Below, piece after piece: positions 45,131-56,085 of a stretch of 64,000 nt of DNA. Below the pieces are notes generated by a model. That model made no database searches. It saw only the letters and a list, made by a program, of their open reading frames with translations, and was not told the origin of the DNA. This DNA comes from Aedes albopictus (lineage: Eukaryota; Arthropoda; Insecta; Diptera; Culicidae). The position numbers were made by a program, and so were the translations under genes. Every line of letters starts with the position of its first letter. Position 1 is the first letter of the stretch. The stretch spans positions 446,005,204 to 446,069,203 of the forward strand of contig NC_085138.1 in the NCBI RefSeq assembly GCF_035046485.1. The letters are read 5' to 3'.

Positions 45131-46373
45131 CCCAAGGTGATACGAACCAGCTAGCATGTCACGCCTGGAATGATAAACATGTTGTGGGTTCCACCCTTCG
45201 CAGCTTTGCAGCGATAGCAGTTGATGAGTATGCTTCAGGCAGGTTGCGAGAAAATCAATCTCTCTGAGCAACGATGCATAACGGGCGAAGTGAGAGCGTT
45301 TGCCGTAGCCAGGGCGAACTGCGTGGTGCGCTCAATGTGTGCGTTTAAACTGAGCTATGCAAAACGAATAGGATTTATGACGTAGTACCGTGCTTGTGAT
45401 AATACACATGCATAGTTTTACATGCTGTTGCGCGTGCATCTGCTTGAGGCGACGGAGAGAGTCATGACACTCACATGAGCCGTATCCAAGTCAGGATGAT
45501 TGTAGCAAAACAAATGTGACCGGGTGACTATGATGGGATTCTGTCTTTTCTGGTGTTAGCGACTGTAGAGAGAGCGAATCAGAAACCGCAGAGACAGGGT
45601 GATACAAGTTTGGTGTTTATCAGCTTTTTTGTGACTTGTACGCTGATGCTTCGCGACACTGCTCTACAGACACCATGGACCATGCTCGAGAAGAAAGCTA
45701 CAAGCATTCTGAGTTCGTTCTAAGTACGAATCTCGACATTTGGAGAGCAAAATTTGGAGCATTTTATTAAAAATACTCCCTTTTTTGTACTCCATCTCGG
45801 AAGAGATACAGGTTTAGATCAGTCCGACAAATATTCGCGAACTGGACCAACAGTTGATAATTGCCTAATTAGTCAGTGTAAATTGTTTGACACCATTCAT
45901 TCGTGGTGTCGCTGGGTGGTGCAGAGGTGGCTCTCAAACTTATTATTAGACCCCACAACAGCGACAGCAGTAACGTAGCTCTACAACAGCTGTTCCGGTG
46001 CCGGTAATGCAATAAATCAAGGTTCTACAAACGGCCATCAACAGGCCAGATGCATGAGAATCCCACAGCACCAACAACGCATTTCCCCGCCTTCTTTTAA
46101 ATACGCGAATGACGATGTCGACTCGCACCAAACACGTGAGTCTCTCCATTTCTTCTAGGCGAGGGCGAGAAAGTTAAATCGCGAATAATGCCCCATACAA
46201 CACAATGCAATACGTGTAGCACAGTTTCGAACGACGACGACGACGACATATTAAGTGACACATCATCGTCACTTCATTTTAGAACCGTCTCCGCCGCTCG
46301 CTCCTAGGGTGGCCACGACGCGGAACTCATTAGCCACGTGACGCAATGTGCTTATAGCTAGCTAGGTGCTTAC

Positions 46374-46464
46374 CTTCCAATTTCTGTGCTCAGCTCGTAC
46401 AACTGTTTGGCATCGACGTCGCGTTCAATCTTAACCTCACGATAAGGAAATGGCGGTGGCGCAT
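46374..46464 (-). CDS. Kinase gene exon 1 of those found: lead-in to kinase domain
   Basis: A 91-nt exon with acceptor tctccttcacag and donor GGAAG|gtaagc. It reads (D)APPPFPYREVKIERDVDAK, then QLYELSTEIG-R, i.e. the beta-1 strand and first half of the glycine loop. It joins the next exon in phase to give IGRGKFG. Its first codon is split, with one base (expected G) in an upstream exon I could not find within 46465-64000. In MLCK-type giants that position would carry Ig/FnIII domains, and none is visible here. Family: MLCK; both the Strn-Mlck and the sqa type of fly kinase are possible, so no symbol is given. Confidence 0.88.
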
Positions 46465-47282
46465 CTGTGAAGGAGACAGAAGAAGGTAGTTAAATTTCAT
46501 CATCTGGTTGGATTAACCTAACGTTCAGTGGCGTGTCGGCTTGTGGGTTTGGGAAGGGGTGTCTTTGTTGTTAAGCAATTAAATTATTGTTGTTTTTCAT
46601 TTCCAAATCGAAAGTTACACTAACAAAATTTTATTGTGCATCACCATTGTTCTGACAACAGTTTTAATTTTTGTGGATGAATGACAGGGTAAAATTGCGT
46701 AGACCTAAATATTCCCACGCACTCCGATATTCAAAGTCAATTCAACTGAAACAAAAATGCATTTTCACCCCACATTCCCAACAGCTGCCCGGGGGGGGAT
46801 TTTAGATTCAATTTTCATCGTAGGGTCTACCTACCTCACGCGCGGCATATTGGAAGCAACGAAAATCGCACCATTCGTTATTGACCTAGTTTTTATAACC
46901 CATCATCGTCCGGTGGTGGCCGGGTGCGATCGTGTTGCAACGCGTTAGGTCCGGTCGGTGTGATGCAATTTCAATTACGCTTGGGACAACGATGGGTAAT
47001 AAACCCAAAAGAATGATATGGAACCGCGACATCCTATTGATCGCGCTGGAACAAAGATTGTTTATTTTTTTTTCGAAATCAAGGCGCCGAATTGGCCGGG
47101 TAAGGTTCTGAACTCAGGTGAACCTTAGCTGGAATGTTCTGAAATTGAGACACCGTATTGGCGGCATACGGCGCCGGACTTGTTTTGCACTCGATTTGTT
47201 TTGACTTCGAGTAAACTGAAAGAAGAGAATGTGGGGGTATAATTTCAACCAACATCCGCGGCCGGTGCTCGGCTAGGGTTCA
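46465..47282. other. Upstream intron DNA, nothing coding
   Basis: It presumably belongs to the next intron of the kinase gene. An E-box CAGCTG and a run of eight G lie near 46780-46798. No exon or repeat recognised. Confidence 0.4.
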
Positions 47283-47813
47283 CTGTGCCCAAGTAAGGTA
47301 TACTTCAATAACAAAGCGGGTGCTTTGTTTTGGAGAATTTGGTGCCAAATTCCAAAGACGATGAGGATGATGATGGTGACGATGATGATGATGGGGAGAA
47401 TGATAATGACGTCGATGGTGGGGTTCAATTCTTTCACACACCCAAGCCTTGTATACGCTCAAGTGAGGCGGGGCTAGAAGATGTAGGCCTTGGTGTAAAG
47501 ATTCTCAGTAGGTTTTGTGCGAACACGCCCAAGTCAGGCGTGGTTAGGAGATTTAAGCTTTTCGTTGGCATTAATATTCTTGGTAGAGCTTGGGATACGC
47601 CCAAGATAGAAGAGTTGTGATGTTTTCAAGAAGAGAAGGATTTTAATCACGATGAGGACAAGTAGGATAGGTAGAGGTCTAGGTTTTGGACTTATTAGTA
47701 TTTTCATTTGGTAGGGTTTTGGATACGCCCAAGTTGGTTCGGGCATTGTTAGGAATTATCATGACATCTTCGGCAAGACGAGAATGATCGTAGGAATTTT
47801 AGACACGCCCAAG
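47283..47813 (+). repeat. Array of seven ACGCCCAAG-type motifs
   Basis: gtgcccaag, cacccaag, acgctcaag and acgcccaag occur at about 47285, 47437, 47455, 47524, 47596, 47724 and 47804. The last two are followed by a near-identical ttggttcgggyattg block. The motifs sit in the same orientation upstream of a TATA box, suggesting a U3-like or promoter-proximal element array. A GAT-rich patch (47350-47400) lies inside. Confidence 0.5.
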
Positions 47814-47843
47814 CTGGTTCGGGTATTGCTAGGAAATTTAGGC

Positions 47844-47870
47844 TATAAATACGGAGGCTTTGGCTTCAGT
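47844..47870 (+). promoter_or_regulatory. Candidate core promoter: TATA box and initiator
   Basis: TATAAATA at 47844-47851 is followed by TTCAGTC with the initiator A at 47868. TCAGT is the arthropod initiator consensus; the 24-base spacing is slightly short. Downstream sequence to about 48220 contains no long frame. An LTR of an unidentified retrotransposon is one explanation, a non-coding transcript another. Confidence 0.35.
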
Positions 47871-48344
47871 CGGGGCCAGTAGTCGGGGAGTTCGGTGACA
47901 ACGTTAACGCAGGCAGCACATCGGATAAGTCTTGAGCTCCCATGTGGGACACCTCTAGATACTGTCCTAAGGCTGTAGGTAGGACTTAGTAGTCGGGTCA
48001 AGAAGAAGCTAGAAGTGTCTCTAGATTGTTAAACTTAATAGTTCAGTGAAGAAATACAGAAAGATGATATAAGAAAAAGTGAATCGTTGTAATATAAGTT
48101 AAGTGATGGTTTGTGATACTTCAATATAGTTTATTAAAAAGATATCGTCGGACTGTTATGAAATGAAAGATATCACATTCCGTGTTGTGTTTAATGCAGC
48201 CCCTGGACGGTACAGGGCGCTTCAAAATGATAAAATTTTGGGCTTCGAATTATTATCTGGTGTTGATTTAAATTTCGAATTCATCTGAATGCCTTTAAAT
48301 AATTCTATTTTGGTCTTTTGAAAAGTTAATTCATGATTGTATAT

Positions 48345-49045
48345 TAGTGTGGGTCATCGGAACCGTTTTCTCAGATCGAAGCTTTTTTGGTTCCGTTTCG
48401 GGTCCTGAATAACTGTGCAAAATTTGAGCACGATCGGGTGCGTCTACACTTTGCGCATTGCAATTGAAATTTGTATGGGATTTTGTATGGGAAAGCATAC
48501 TTTTATGCATTTCTGTCATAAGTTGACAAATTTTGTCTGAAGCTTTTTAACCGATACTGTCAAATGGTAGCCAAGGATGTTCTGTAGAACTTTGTTGAAG
48601 ACCGAAAAGCGATCCGATGCTTGTGAAAATAGTTATAACCAATGAACTGCATGCATGTGTTTATGTTTTAACATGTAAAGGAATAACAATAGCATCAAAA
48701 TCATGCTGTTTCGCCAAGTAATGCCAACGCTATAATTTCTTTCATAAGCGTCAGATCACTTCGCGGTCTTCGACAAAGTTTTCCAGGACACCCTAGGCTA
48801 TGTTTTCACTTTATCGGTTACATGGTTTTAGAAAAAATCGAGCTTGTTATGAGAGAAATACAAAAGTGTGTTGTCCCATGTAAAATCCCATACAAACTTC
48901 AAACGCGATGCGCAAAACATAGACATAACCGATCGTTCCCAAATTTTGCATACTTATTTGGGTCCTGAAATGGGATCAAAAAAATTTTGATCTGATAGGA
49001 TACTATTGAATTTTTCATTTTTCCATATAAACGATGACCCACTCT
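48345..49045. mobile_element. 701-bp inverted-repeat element R, copy 2, with 9-bp target duplication
   Basis: This is the same element as 23468-24173 in opposite orientation, with ends tagtgtgggtcatc and gatgacccactct. ATTGTATAT is present at 48336-48344 and 49046-49054. The duplication length of 8-9 bp suggests hAT-like or related transposition. No coding capacity. Confidence 0.8.
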
Positions 49046-50085
49046 ATTGTATATCTTTGTTGTATGACAACCTTTGAATTTAGAAAAATGTGAATTAAGT
49101 TGGTTTTTTTTTTCTTTTTTAAAACGTCAAATTTCTCCGTTTGAATAAATTACTTTCAACTATAAAATCTGAATATTTAGTGTACTGTATCACACCATTA
49201 TTCTAATTTGATTATTGTTTGCAAAACGCTACCCGGTATAAAACTTAAAACCTTAATCTGAGAAAACAATCACCGTAACTTACCCTAATGTTTATGCTCT
49301 CATGCTCAACCTGTTCCATTATCAATACTGGATTTTATGGAGCGTTTCTTAGTATATTGCATGCGTGGATATTTTTTTGGCGATTTTTTTTTTTTCAGAA
49401 CTGTGACTCATCACTGCAACAATTTACTGGTGAGGTTTTAGGTAGATTTTCCCGAGAACTGATATTAAGATGATCTGAGAAGGGTTGTTTCGAAAGACAA
49501 GCGCAATTTCTAGTGAGATCCTTATAGATTGCATGCTAGATCATTGATAGTTCCTTCCTCCGATTCCTGGCGGTACTGAAGAGATACTAGTGCAGTTCCC
49601 TCGACATTCTTAAAGGTAGAGATATTTGTGATGGATTTTCTAGTAAAACATTGTAAGATTTCTGAAAATGCACTTGCGTATCCACCATTTCTTTCATTAC
49701 TTTCGTTACTCCCTCCTTCTCTGAGTAGTATTAAATTCAAAGAGAAAAGCCAATAAAAATTAATTATCATAAAGTCATGCGGTGATAAAACCTATCGGAA
49801 ATTAACTATAAGTGTTCATAGTTCAACTTTATTTTTGCAGATAATATATAAATATTTGTAAAAACGAATGGCAGTTTTAAATTGATTTAAATTTACAAAT
49901 TTTTGAAACGAAAATTTAAAAAAAATGCATTTTGTACAGATTGTATTTTTTGTGGTGTACTCATATTTTCAATAATACTATTTTTTTTTTCAAATTTCTT
50001 CCGGCTGTTCTAAACTTAACTATATTGTAAAGATTTGGTAGAAGAACCGGAATAAAAAGACCAACTATGCTTCGAGATAGAGCGG
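49046..50085. other. AT-rich DNA, nothing recognised
   Basis: Short frames only (61-82 codons, no domains). No repeat structure seen. Confidence 0.4.
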
Positions 50086-51060
50086 AGGTCTCAAGGGGCG
50101 TTTCTTCTGGGATTCCCAGAAGCTCTGAATAAGATTATTCCGGGGGCTTATTTTGGATTCCATCAGAAATTCCCTCTGCGGATTTTTCCAGGAGTTTCAT
50201 CTGAGATTCTTAAAAAAGTGCAGTCTGGGGTATCACCATAAGCTCTTGCCAGGATTTCTACTGGAAGTGTTTTTTTTTCAGAGATTCTTTCCTGGATTTC
50301 TCTAGAAATAATTTCCGGGACAATTCCTCCTAATAAAGTGGTCTCAAAGGAATCACTGAAAAAGTTCCCGGAGGAATTCACGAAAGAGTTCCGGAAGAAA
50401 TTCCAAAAGTAATTCAGAGAGAAGTCCAGAAGAAGTTCCCGGAGGAAGTTCCCGAAAAAAATCCTGGAAGGAGTTCCTGGAGGAATCCCGGAAGGAGTAC
50501 CCGGTGGAATTACCGTAGGCATCCTGGAAGGAAATGTTTAAGCAATCCCAGAAGTAGTTCCTGAAAGAATTTCAGAAGGAGGTATCCTGACGAAGGTTTT
50601 AAAAGAATACTGAAAGAAGTTCTAGTCATGGTTCTTGTAGGATTGCTGGAAGGATCTCAGAAAAAATCCCTGAAAAAATCCCTGAAGGATCTGAATTTTG
50701 GAAGGAGTTTCTGAAGAAATCCCCGGAAGAACTCCTTGAGGAATACCTCGTGGAATTGCTGAAATTTCTAAGAATATCATCTGGAAGTCCAATAAAACAT
50801 TCAAAGATATTCCTAAAGAAATATTCGGGAGAATCTCGAATGGAATTCTTGGAGAACTGCCGGAAGAAATCTCTTGAAGTCTCAGTAAGAATTTTTGAAG
50901 GTATCCTGGAAAAAGTTTCTGGAGGTATCTCAAATGGAACCTTTTAAGAATCTCAGAAGGGATCTTGAGGAATCGCTGAAGGAACTCCTGGAGGAGGGAT
51001 TCTAGAATAAATTTGTGGTAAAACAACGGATAAATTTCCTGGAGGAATCTCAGGTAAAAG
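50086..51060. repeat. Second, weaker patch of the 12-bp satellite
   Basis: Words such as ttcccggaggaa, atcctggaaggag and ggaatctcag recur across about 1 kb, like the 9-16 kb array but more decayed. Frames on the minus strand (119 and 134 codons) are repeat by-products. Confidence 0.65.
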
Positions 51061-51139
51061 TAATGGGGTAATGGGAGAATAGGAGGTCGCCTAACGTTTT
51101 CATCGATATATCATTGTTGCGGTCAATGCACACCTAAAT

Positions 51140-51600
51140 TTTTGAATGTTTTGGAAAGCTTAGATTCTCAGGTTTCTAATGATGAGTTCGGATTTGAAAT
51201 CGGTGGTTGCGAACACATCGAAAATCGCAATTTAATGATAAAATTCAAAATGGCGACCAAATCCAAGATGGCTGCCAAAAATTTTTCAACTTCAAATGAA
51301 AGGTCTATACTTTCCCTTCATGAAAAAGTGAAGTTTTGTATAAGTTACAACATTAAATTTTGAGATATTATGCGATAAATTAGGTGCAATTTGATGAAAA
51401 ATCGTCATTTTTGTTACCTTGTCAGCCCATTGCCAAGCGAGGGGTCCATCAATTTAACCCAACCAAAGTGGTTTTCATCCTTTTTATCATATTCTAGCGA
51501 ATAAGCAAGAAAAAAAATTGAAATCCCAGACTTTATGTAAATGGCGGCCTGGTTTCAGCGAAACTACTCATATAGGTAGTTAAAAACCTCATCATCTCAG
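51140..51600 (+). repeat. Dispersed repeat family W, copy 2
   Basis: Counterpart of 35270-35600: an aaatggcgacc / caagatggctgcc block, then ggggtccatcaattta, then ggcctggtttcagcgaaact, in the same order. Confidence 0.5.
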
Positions 51601-51689
51601 GCTAAACCCAATGCAGACCCGAACAGGAATAAAAAAAAACCAATGCAAAGGAAATCAAATTGGGTTAGGGATCCATGTACTAACTCTTC

Positions 51690-52160
51690 GAAGAGTGTAG
51701 TTCGCGGTGGCGATGCCTGTCAGTAACAGAATGCCATCATTTTCGTGTCAGTTTGGTAGTGCGTCGTCGTTTCCCGTGTGCAGCAGGGCTGTTTTAGAGT
51801 GAAAGTGGTGAAAGTACGTAGAAAGATGATTTTGAGTTTGAATTCCGCTGGTGAAATGATGGAAAGTGCAACTTCTTATTAAAAAGAGGAATGTACTTTT
51901 GAAGATATCTGAAATAATTCGTGTTTCTTTGTGTTTGGCTGGCGCTTCTGTATCGTGGATCTCGAGGTGTAACAATTTTGGCTGATGGAAACCAGCTTCC
52001 ATTTGCAGAGTTTGTTTTCTCATTGGCTATTTGCACTGCGCCCATCCAGGTGTTTTGTCGGATGTCATCCAGATGAGGGATTCGCGTGTTTTGGATAAAG
52101 ATAGACTTGTGATCAATTTGGTGAAGCTTGGAAGTGTATGCACCCGTCACGTGGTCTAAC
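51690..52160 (+). pseudogene. Possible 5' part of a LINE (leader and ORF1 fragment)
   Basis: A tcagtttggtagtgcgtcgt leader-like stretch is followed on the plus strand by text ILADGNQLPFAEFVF, then a frame change, then RDSRVLDKDRLVINL and TRHVV. These remind me of ORF1 proteins of Jockey-like elements, but no zinc knuckle or other decisive motif is present. Low confidence. Confidence 0.25.
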
Positions 52161-52349
52161 GATTACCAATTGTGTGAGTTGCAATTACTCTTTGGATGTT
52201 TTCATAATGAGACATGAGAGCAGTGCCGGAGCGGATTCCTGATTTAATGATTTGTACGAAACCGGAGGATCTACGTTGTACTACAGTCGATACTAAATAA
52301 ATGGGTGAGACCTTTCCTATATACATTATATAACGTTTAAAAACACATA

Positions 52350-52614
52350 CACTGACGTTTTTTTTACGACGGTAATGGTCCCGCGTAAAAAAAACCGCGT
52401 AAAAAAACCGCGTTATTTCAAAAATCGTCGTAAAAAAAGTCAAGTCACGTTAGATGTGGTGCTGACTATTTTACGCGTGTTTTTGAAAAAAAAATAAACG
52501 CGGATTTTTTTTACGACGGTTTTTGAAATAACGCGGTTTTTTTAGGATGGACCGCGTAAAAAAACCACGTAAAAAAACCGCGTAAAAAAACCGCGTAAAA
52601 AAAAAACTTCAGTG
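52350..52614. mobile_element. 265-bp foldback MITE with TA duplication and internal 12-bp repeats
   Basis: The ends are inverted (CACTGACGTTTTTTTTACG and CACTGAAGTTTTTTTTTTACG inward) and flanked by TA. The arms are built of tandem aaaaaaaccgcgt units, so the whole element is close to a palindrome of A/T tracts separated by CG steps. No coding capacity. Confidence 0.75.
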
Positions 52615-52671
52615 TATTTGCATATATTTCAACCATATTAACTAAATACAATCTGGAGCGTTTGGTACGGT

Positions 52672-52866
52672 ATGACCACGCATCCTTCCTTCCCTGTAGT
52701 TTCGGGAATTACTTCGACGATAGAACGATCGTTCAAAACTCGAGTTACTTCGAAGAATCATCTTCGCGGCAATTACAATGCAGTAGGCCTGGCCGCTTTG
52801 ACACTTGTGTCATATCTTTTATATGCTGCAAGTTTCAATATTGACAAGAAAAGTAATTGGGCATAA
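52672..52866 (+). pseudogene. Short frame faintly like a hAT transposase C-terminus
   Basis: A 64-codon frame reads FPVVSGITSTIERSFKTRV, then SKNHLRGNYNAVGLAAL. Spacing of ERSF and LR..L resembles the hAT dimerisation region, but it is too short and diverged to be sure. It may be chance. Confidence 0.2.
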
Positions 52867-52997
52867 TCTAACCCAATTACTTTCCAGATGCTTTCTCGTA
52901 CTGGCTGCGTTTGTATTAGATTAGATTCAATGGCAATTGAGTAATGCGACATACACTACACTAAGGATACGGGTATTGCCACAAAGGTAATATTGTA

Positions 52998-54314
52998 CAG
53001 TCATGACTCGCTGGTTGGGGGCTTAATAGTTGGGTGGCTTTTTAGTTGGGGCTCCGTTAGTTGAGCGGTCAGCCAACTAAAAAGCACCTGGATGTCATAA
53101 TTCAATGTCAAACTGAAAATGACAACCAATCTGTATTTCCGAGGGGCGAGCTAATGAGTTTTTGGTTTCGTAAAACTTTACTGATAATCGAGAAGAATTT
53201 CTATTGATATTATTGATGATATTGTTCTACCATCTATTGTAGCAAGGCAGCTGCCTATAGCACTGGAATAATCTGAAAAGCGATTTGATCAAGAGTGTGC
53301 TGTTGTTAGTGGTCAGTCATTGTCCTGTATGAAAGGCCAAAAAGGGTTGTGCGGACCCGCAAGCAGAGACACTTGCGCGAAACCCGCGTCAGGGGAAAAG
53401 AATCTCCTTCCAGAAGAAAGTTCTCACGAACAACTGCAAAATCAAGCCCTCGGTTGACAGAATACTCCCAATAGATGGGGTCGAAGAGCCCGCCCTCAAT
53501 CCACGAAATGTTAACAACAAGGAGGAGGCAGTTCCAAGCTCCTGTCCAAATCGTTTCAATCGGGTGCCCTGATGGTCCCTCCCTTTCCCAATATATAATG
53601 AGATATGTATATGTAATGTATGTCAGTGTGTGTTGTGTATGTTTTGTTATGCATTTGTTTGAAAAACAATCATAATCATGATTAATAAGCATTTATAAAA
53701 TATGCACAAACTTACCTGATTACTCCTGAAATAAAATGTGGATTAGCTACAAAACATTAAAAAAACACATCAAATCTCGATCCTGGAATGTCTGCTCACC
53801 ACTGATCGGCCACTTTAGGCATGAAAACATTAACAAGATCGAAATTTGATGTGGTGGTAGATCTTACGCCGCAACGCACCATTCTAAGGTGATCTACCCA
53901 CGTTACGGGGTAACGAGAAGAATTTCTATTTCATATTTATTAAAAAAAAAAAAACAATATGTACAATTACTTCGAAACAAATGCAAAACATCGGCAATCT
54001 TTATTTTGTCGATCATTGAAAGCGTTTTGTGCTTGCATTTTGGTCCGGGTGGTTTCATAAACATCTATATTTTCACTTCACCGACTAAAAACGGGGGAAA
54101 ATAATTATTTCTCGCATTGGCCATATATGTATCTTGCAAAACGTATCAGTTTTACTCTAAATGTAAAACAAATTGAAAACTTTTTACTTTCAACCTAAAC
54201 ATGATTTAACAAAAACAATGCGCACGCCCCTTGTGCTGCTGTCACTTCACCCAACTAGCGAATCGAATTCGTTGGTTGGGTGGAGGTTGTGGCTCAACGA
54301 GCGAGTTCCGACTG
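52998..54314. mobile_element. 1.3-kb TA-flanked element with CAGTC ends, interrupted by a retroposon
   Basis: The left end CAGTCATGACTCGCTGGTTG and right end (inward) CAGTCGGAACTCGCTCGTTG are inverted repeats, and both sides have TA. Removing the insertion at 53206-53913 leaves about 590 bp with no transposase. CAGT ends with TA recall pogo/Tigger-type MITEs such as 31219-31603. Confidence 0.7.
53206..53913 (-). mobile_element. ~708-bp retroposon insertion with 17-bp target duplication
   Basis: cgagaagaatttctatt occurs at 53189-53205 and 53914-53930, flanking foreign DNA. The left end carries a gatattattgatgat-type simple tail, so the element probably runs on the minus strand and is 5'-truncated. 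Frames on both strands (128 codons minus; about 95 codons plus) contain no motif I can name. A long, variable duplication is typical of LINE-driven insertion. Confidence 0.6.
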
Positions 54315-54699
54315 TACTGGACTTTTTATACATTTTTGTCATTTTGTAGAAAATCATCTTTTGTACTTATAGAATGTTTAGTTAGCAATTTACATATACC
54401 TACATATTGTAGAATTTCATATCAAATTTGATCAGCCAATCCATAATTCTAACTACGCTAGTGTCATCGACAGCCCACGGCTGCCATATGGGGCACATTA
54501 GATTAACAAAAGCTGAACGACTATGATCGTCAGCAAATGAATGATCCCAACCGGTTGGCGTGAAAAATTTCGCGCACTTGTCATGCAACTACAGCTAGGT
54601 ATATAAGCTTGAAACGCAACCAAAACAACATGATGAGACGTTTTAATTAAACAAATTAAATCTGCCGAAACGGGTACCCACCCCCGCCGTAAAAACCAC

Positions 54700-55370
54700 C
54701 CTGCACTCACCCCTCAAACAACGCCAGCGATCAATGGCCGGTCGCTCAAACGGAAAAAGCGGAAGGGCAGTGCATTCTCTTGACCGTCAAACGTGCGAAA
54801 AGAAGGAAACCGCCGCCGCCGCCGAGAGGAAGCGCACACGACGTAGCAAATGAAAATGCACTTCCCGTCTTTCGAGTTTCGACCCCGGGCGCGGTTCGGT
54901 CCGAAAAACATTCGGCGGTTGCCAAATTCGAAGAAGAAATAAAAAAAAAACAGTTCGATTTACTTCACACGTCCGCAGCGATTCATCGTATGTTTGGCTC
55001 CTAACAGCCAACGCAGCGGTCGGACATCTGCCGCCGCCCTGACGATGCTATCTTTATCCCACGATGCGAGCGAGGGTGCAAACGGCCAGAGGCAATAATA
55101 AACAACTGCGTCTAAATAAGATTGTGCGACCGGTGGAATGCAATCCGTACGGTTCGAGGTAAGGCTAACACCGTCTTCCTCACTTTCGTTCCGTCCGACA
55201 GTTTTATTGGACGTTGTCAAATTTGGTTTTATGGCGTTAGACATGACAAATGTGATCATTAGATGGCTTGAGTAATTAGAGAAATTTTTGGGCGTTTTTA
55301 TTTTCGATTTGCAGGTGAAGTCGAGGGATGGACAACCGTCCTCATCCCTGTAAGTATTGGCTCGCGGCAC
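54700..55370. promoter_or_regulatory. GC-rich block with splice-like signals (possible promoter/first exon)
   Basis: This block is richer in G, C and CpG than its surroundings. On the minus strand a GAGGG|gtgagtgc donor-like site lies near 54715. On the plus strand a ttcgag|gtaaggct site lies near 55157, and a 35-nt stretch at 55315-55349 has both acceptor (tttcgatttgcag) and donor (CCT|gtaagtatt). No long frame. It could be an alternative first-exon region of the kinase gene or a separate transcript. Speculative. Confidence 0.25.
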
Positions 55371-55918
55371 GAACCTGTTCGGGATGCGCTGAACTTCTGG
55401 TAGAGCTTCCGTGTCTGCTGGGAACGGTACAGCAGTTCCATTTCTTCACAGTCCGCTTCTACCACGCGGTGTTTTTTTCTTAAAGATGCGAGTCTATTTC
55501 CGTCTATGTAATGTCTTCATCATTCCTCGTTCTGACCTACGATGTTCTGACGGGTTCCATACTGCAGCACAACATCCTAGAGCATAACCGCCCCGGTGCT
55601 CTCGGCTGCGTCGTTGAAGCCTGCTTTGATTCTACTCTAGTAGTTATCTGAAAAGGTAACGTCAACATCACCAAGTAATGAATAAAGTCGATGTTAGAGC
55701 CAAAATGAGTTCTGACGTCGATAATGTCGAAGAAGTTTATTTTTAGGTTTATTTTTGACACTTTACACTTTGATGTGCAATCATGCCAGGGAATATTGTC
55801 GAAGAAGCGCCGTTCATCCATCACAACGAAGTCGATTTTCGATGTCGTCCACTGTGGTAATATCCATTGCTGGAAGAAGTTGCTACGTATGACCAGACCA
55901 TGTATTAGGACCCCTATA
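55371..55918. other. Unassigned
   Basis: Short frames without domains; nothing else recognised. Confidence 0.3.
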
Positions 55919-56085
55919 GCTACAGCTAGGCGTGTGTATTCAACATGACCATGCTGAGGGTGCCGGAATCAATTCCCGGTCGGTCCAGAAACTTTTAGTA
56001 ATGGGAATTTCCTTGACTTCTTTAGGCATAGAGTATTTTCGTGCCTGCCACACGATATACACAAGCAAAATGGTAGCAAGAGGGT
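55919..56085 (+). mobile_element. Feilai-type SINE, 3'-truncated
   Basis: It contains the tRNA-like block from attcaacatgaccatgctga through tcccggtcggtcca and the first half of the body (ggcatagagtattttcgtgc). It ends soon after gcaaaatggt. Confidence 0.75.

Larger units (their letters stand above)
34647..46373 (-). other. 11.7-kb intron of the kinase gene
   Basis: The intron is defined by donor GGAAG|gtaagca at 46373 and the acceptor before 34646; the phase match supports it. It hosts several inverted-repeat elements, the Ty3/gypsy element and an RTE-like relic, listed separately. From 34650 to 36260 I see nothing except a copy of dispersed repeat family W (about 35270-35600). From 36850 to 38500 only sparse satellite-like words (36960-37250) occur. 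From 45130 to 46370 nothing was recognised apart from a short (GAC)n run near 46227. Confidence 0.75.

Noticed and set aside
49270..49400. Upstream kinase exon ending at a gtaag donor near 49282
   Set aside because: In the phase needed to join 46464, a stop (TAG) lies directly before the junction.
53306..53692. 128-codon minus-strand frame as a gene
   Set aside because: It lies inside a retroposon insertion defined by a 17-bp duplication, with an equally open plus-strand frame; no motif recognised.
53710..53740. 10-nt micro-exon of the kinase gene (acceptor ttatttcag, donor gtaagt)
   Set aside because: In the required phase it contains a stop codon, and it lies within a retroposon insertion.
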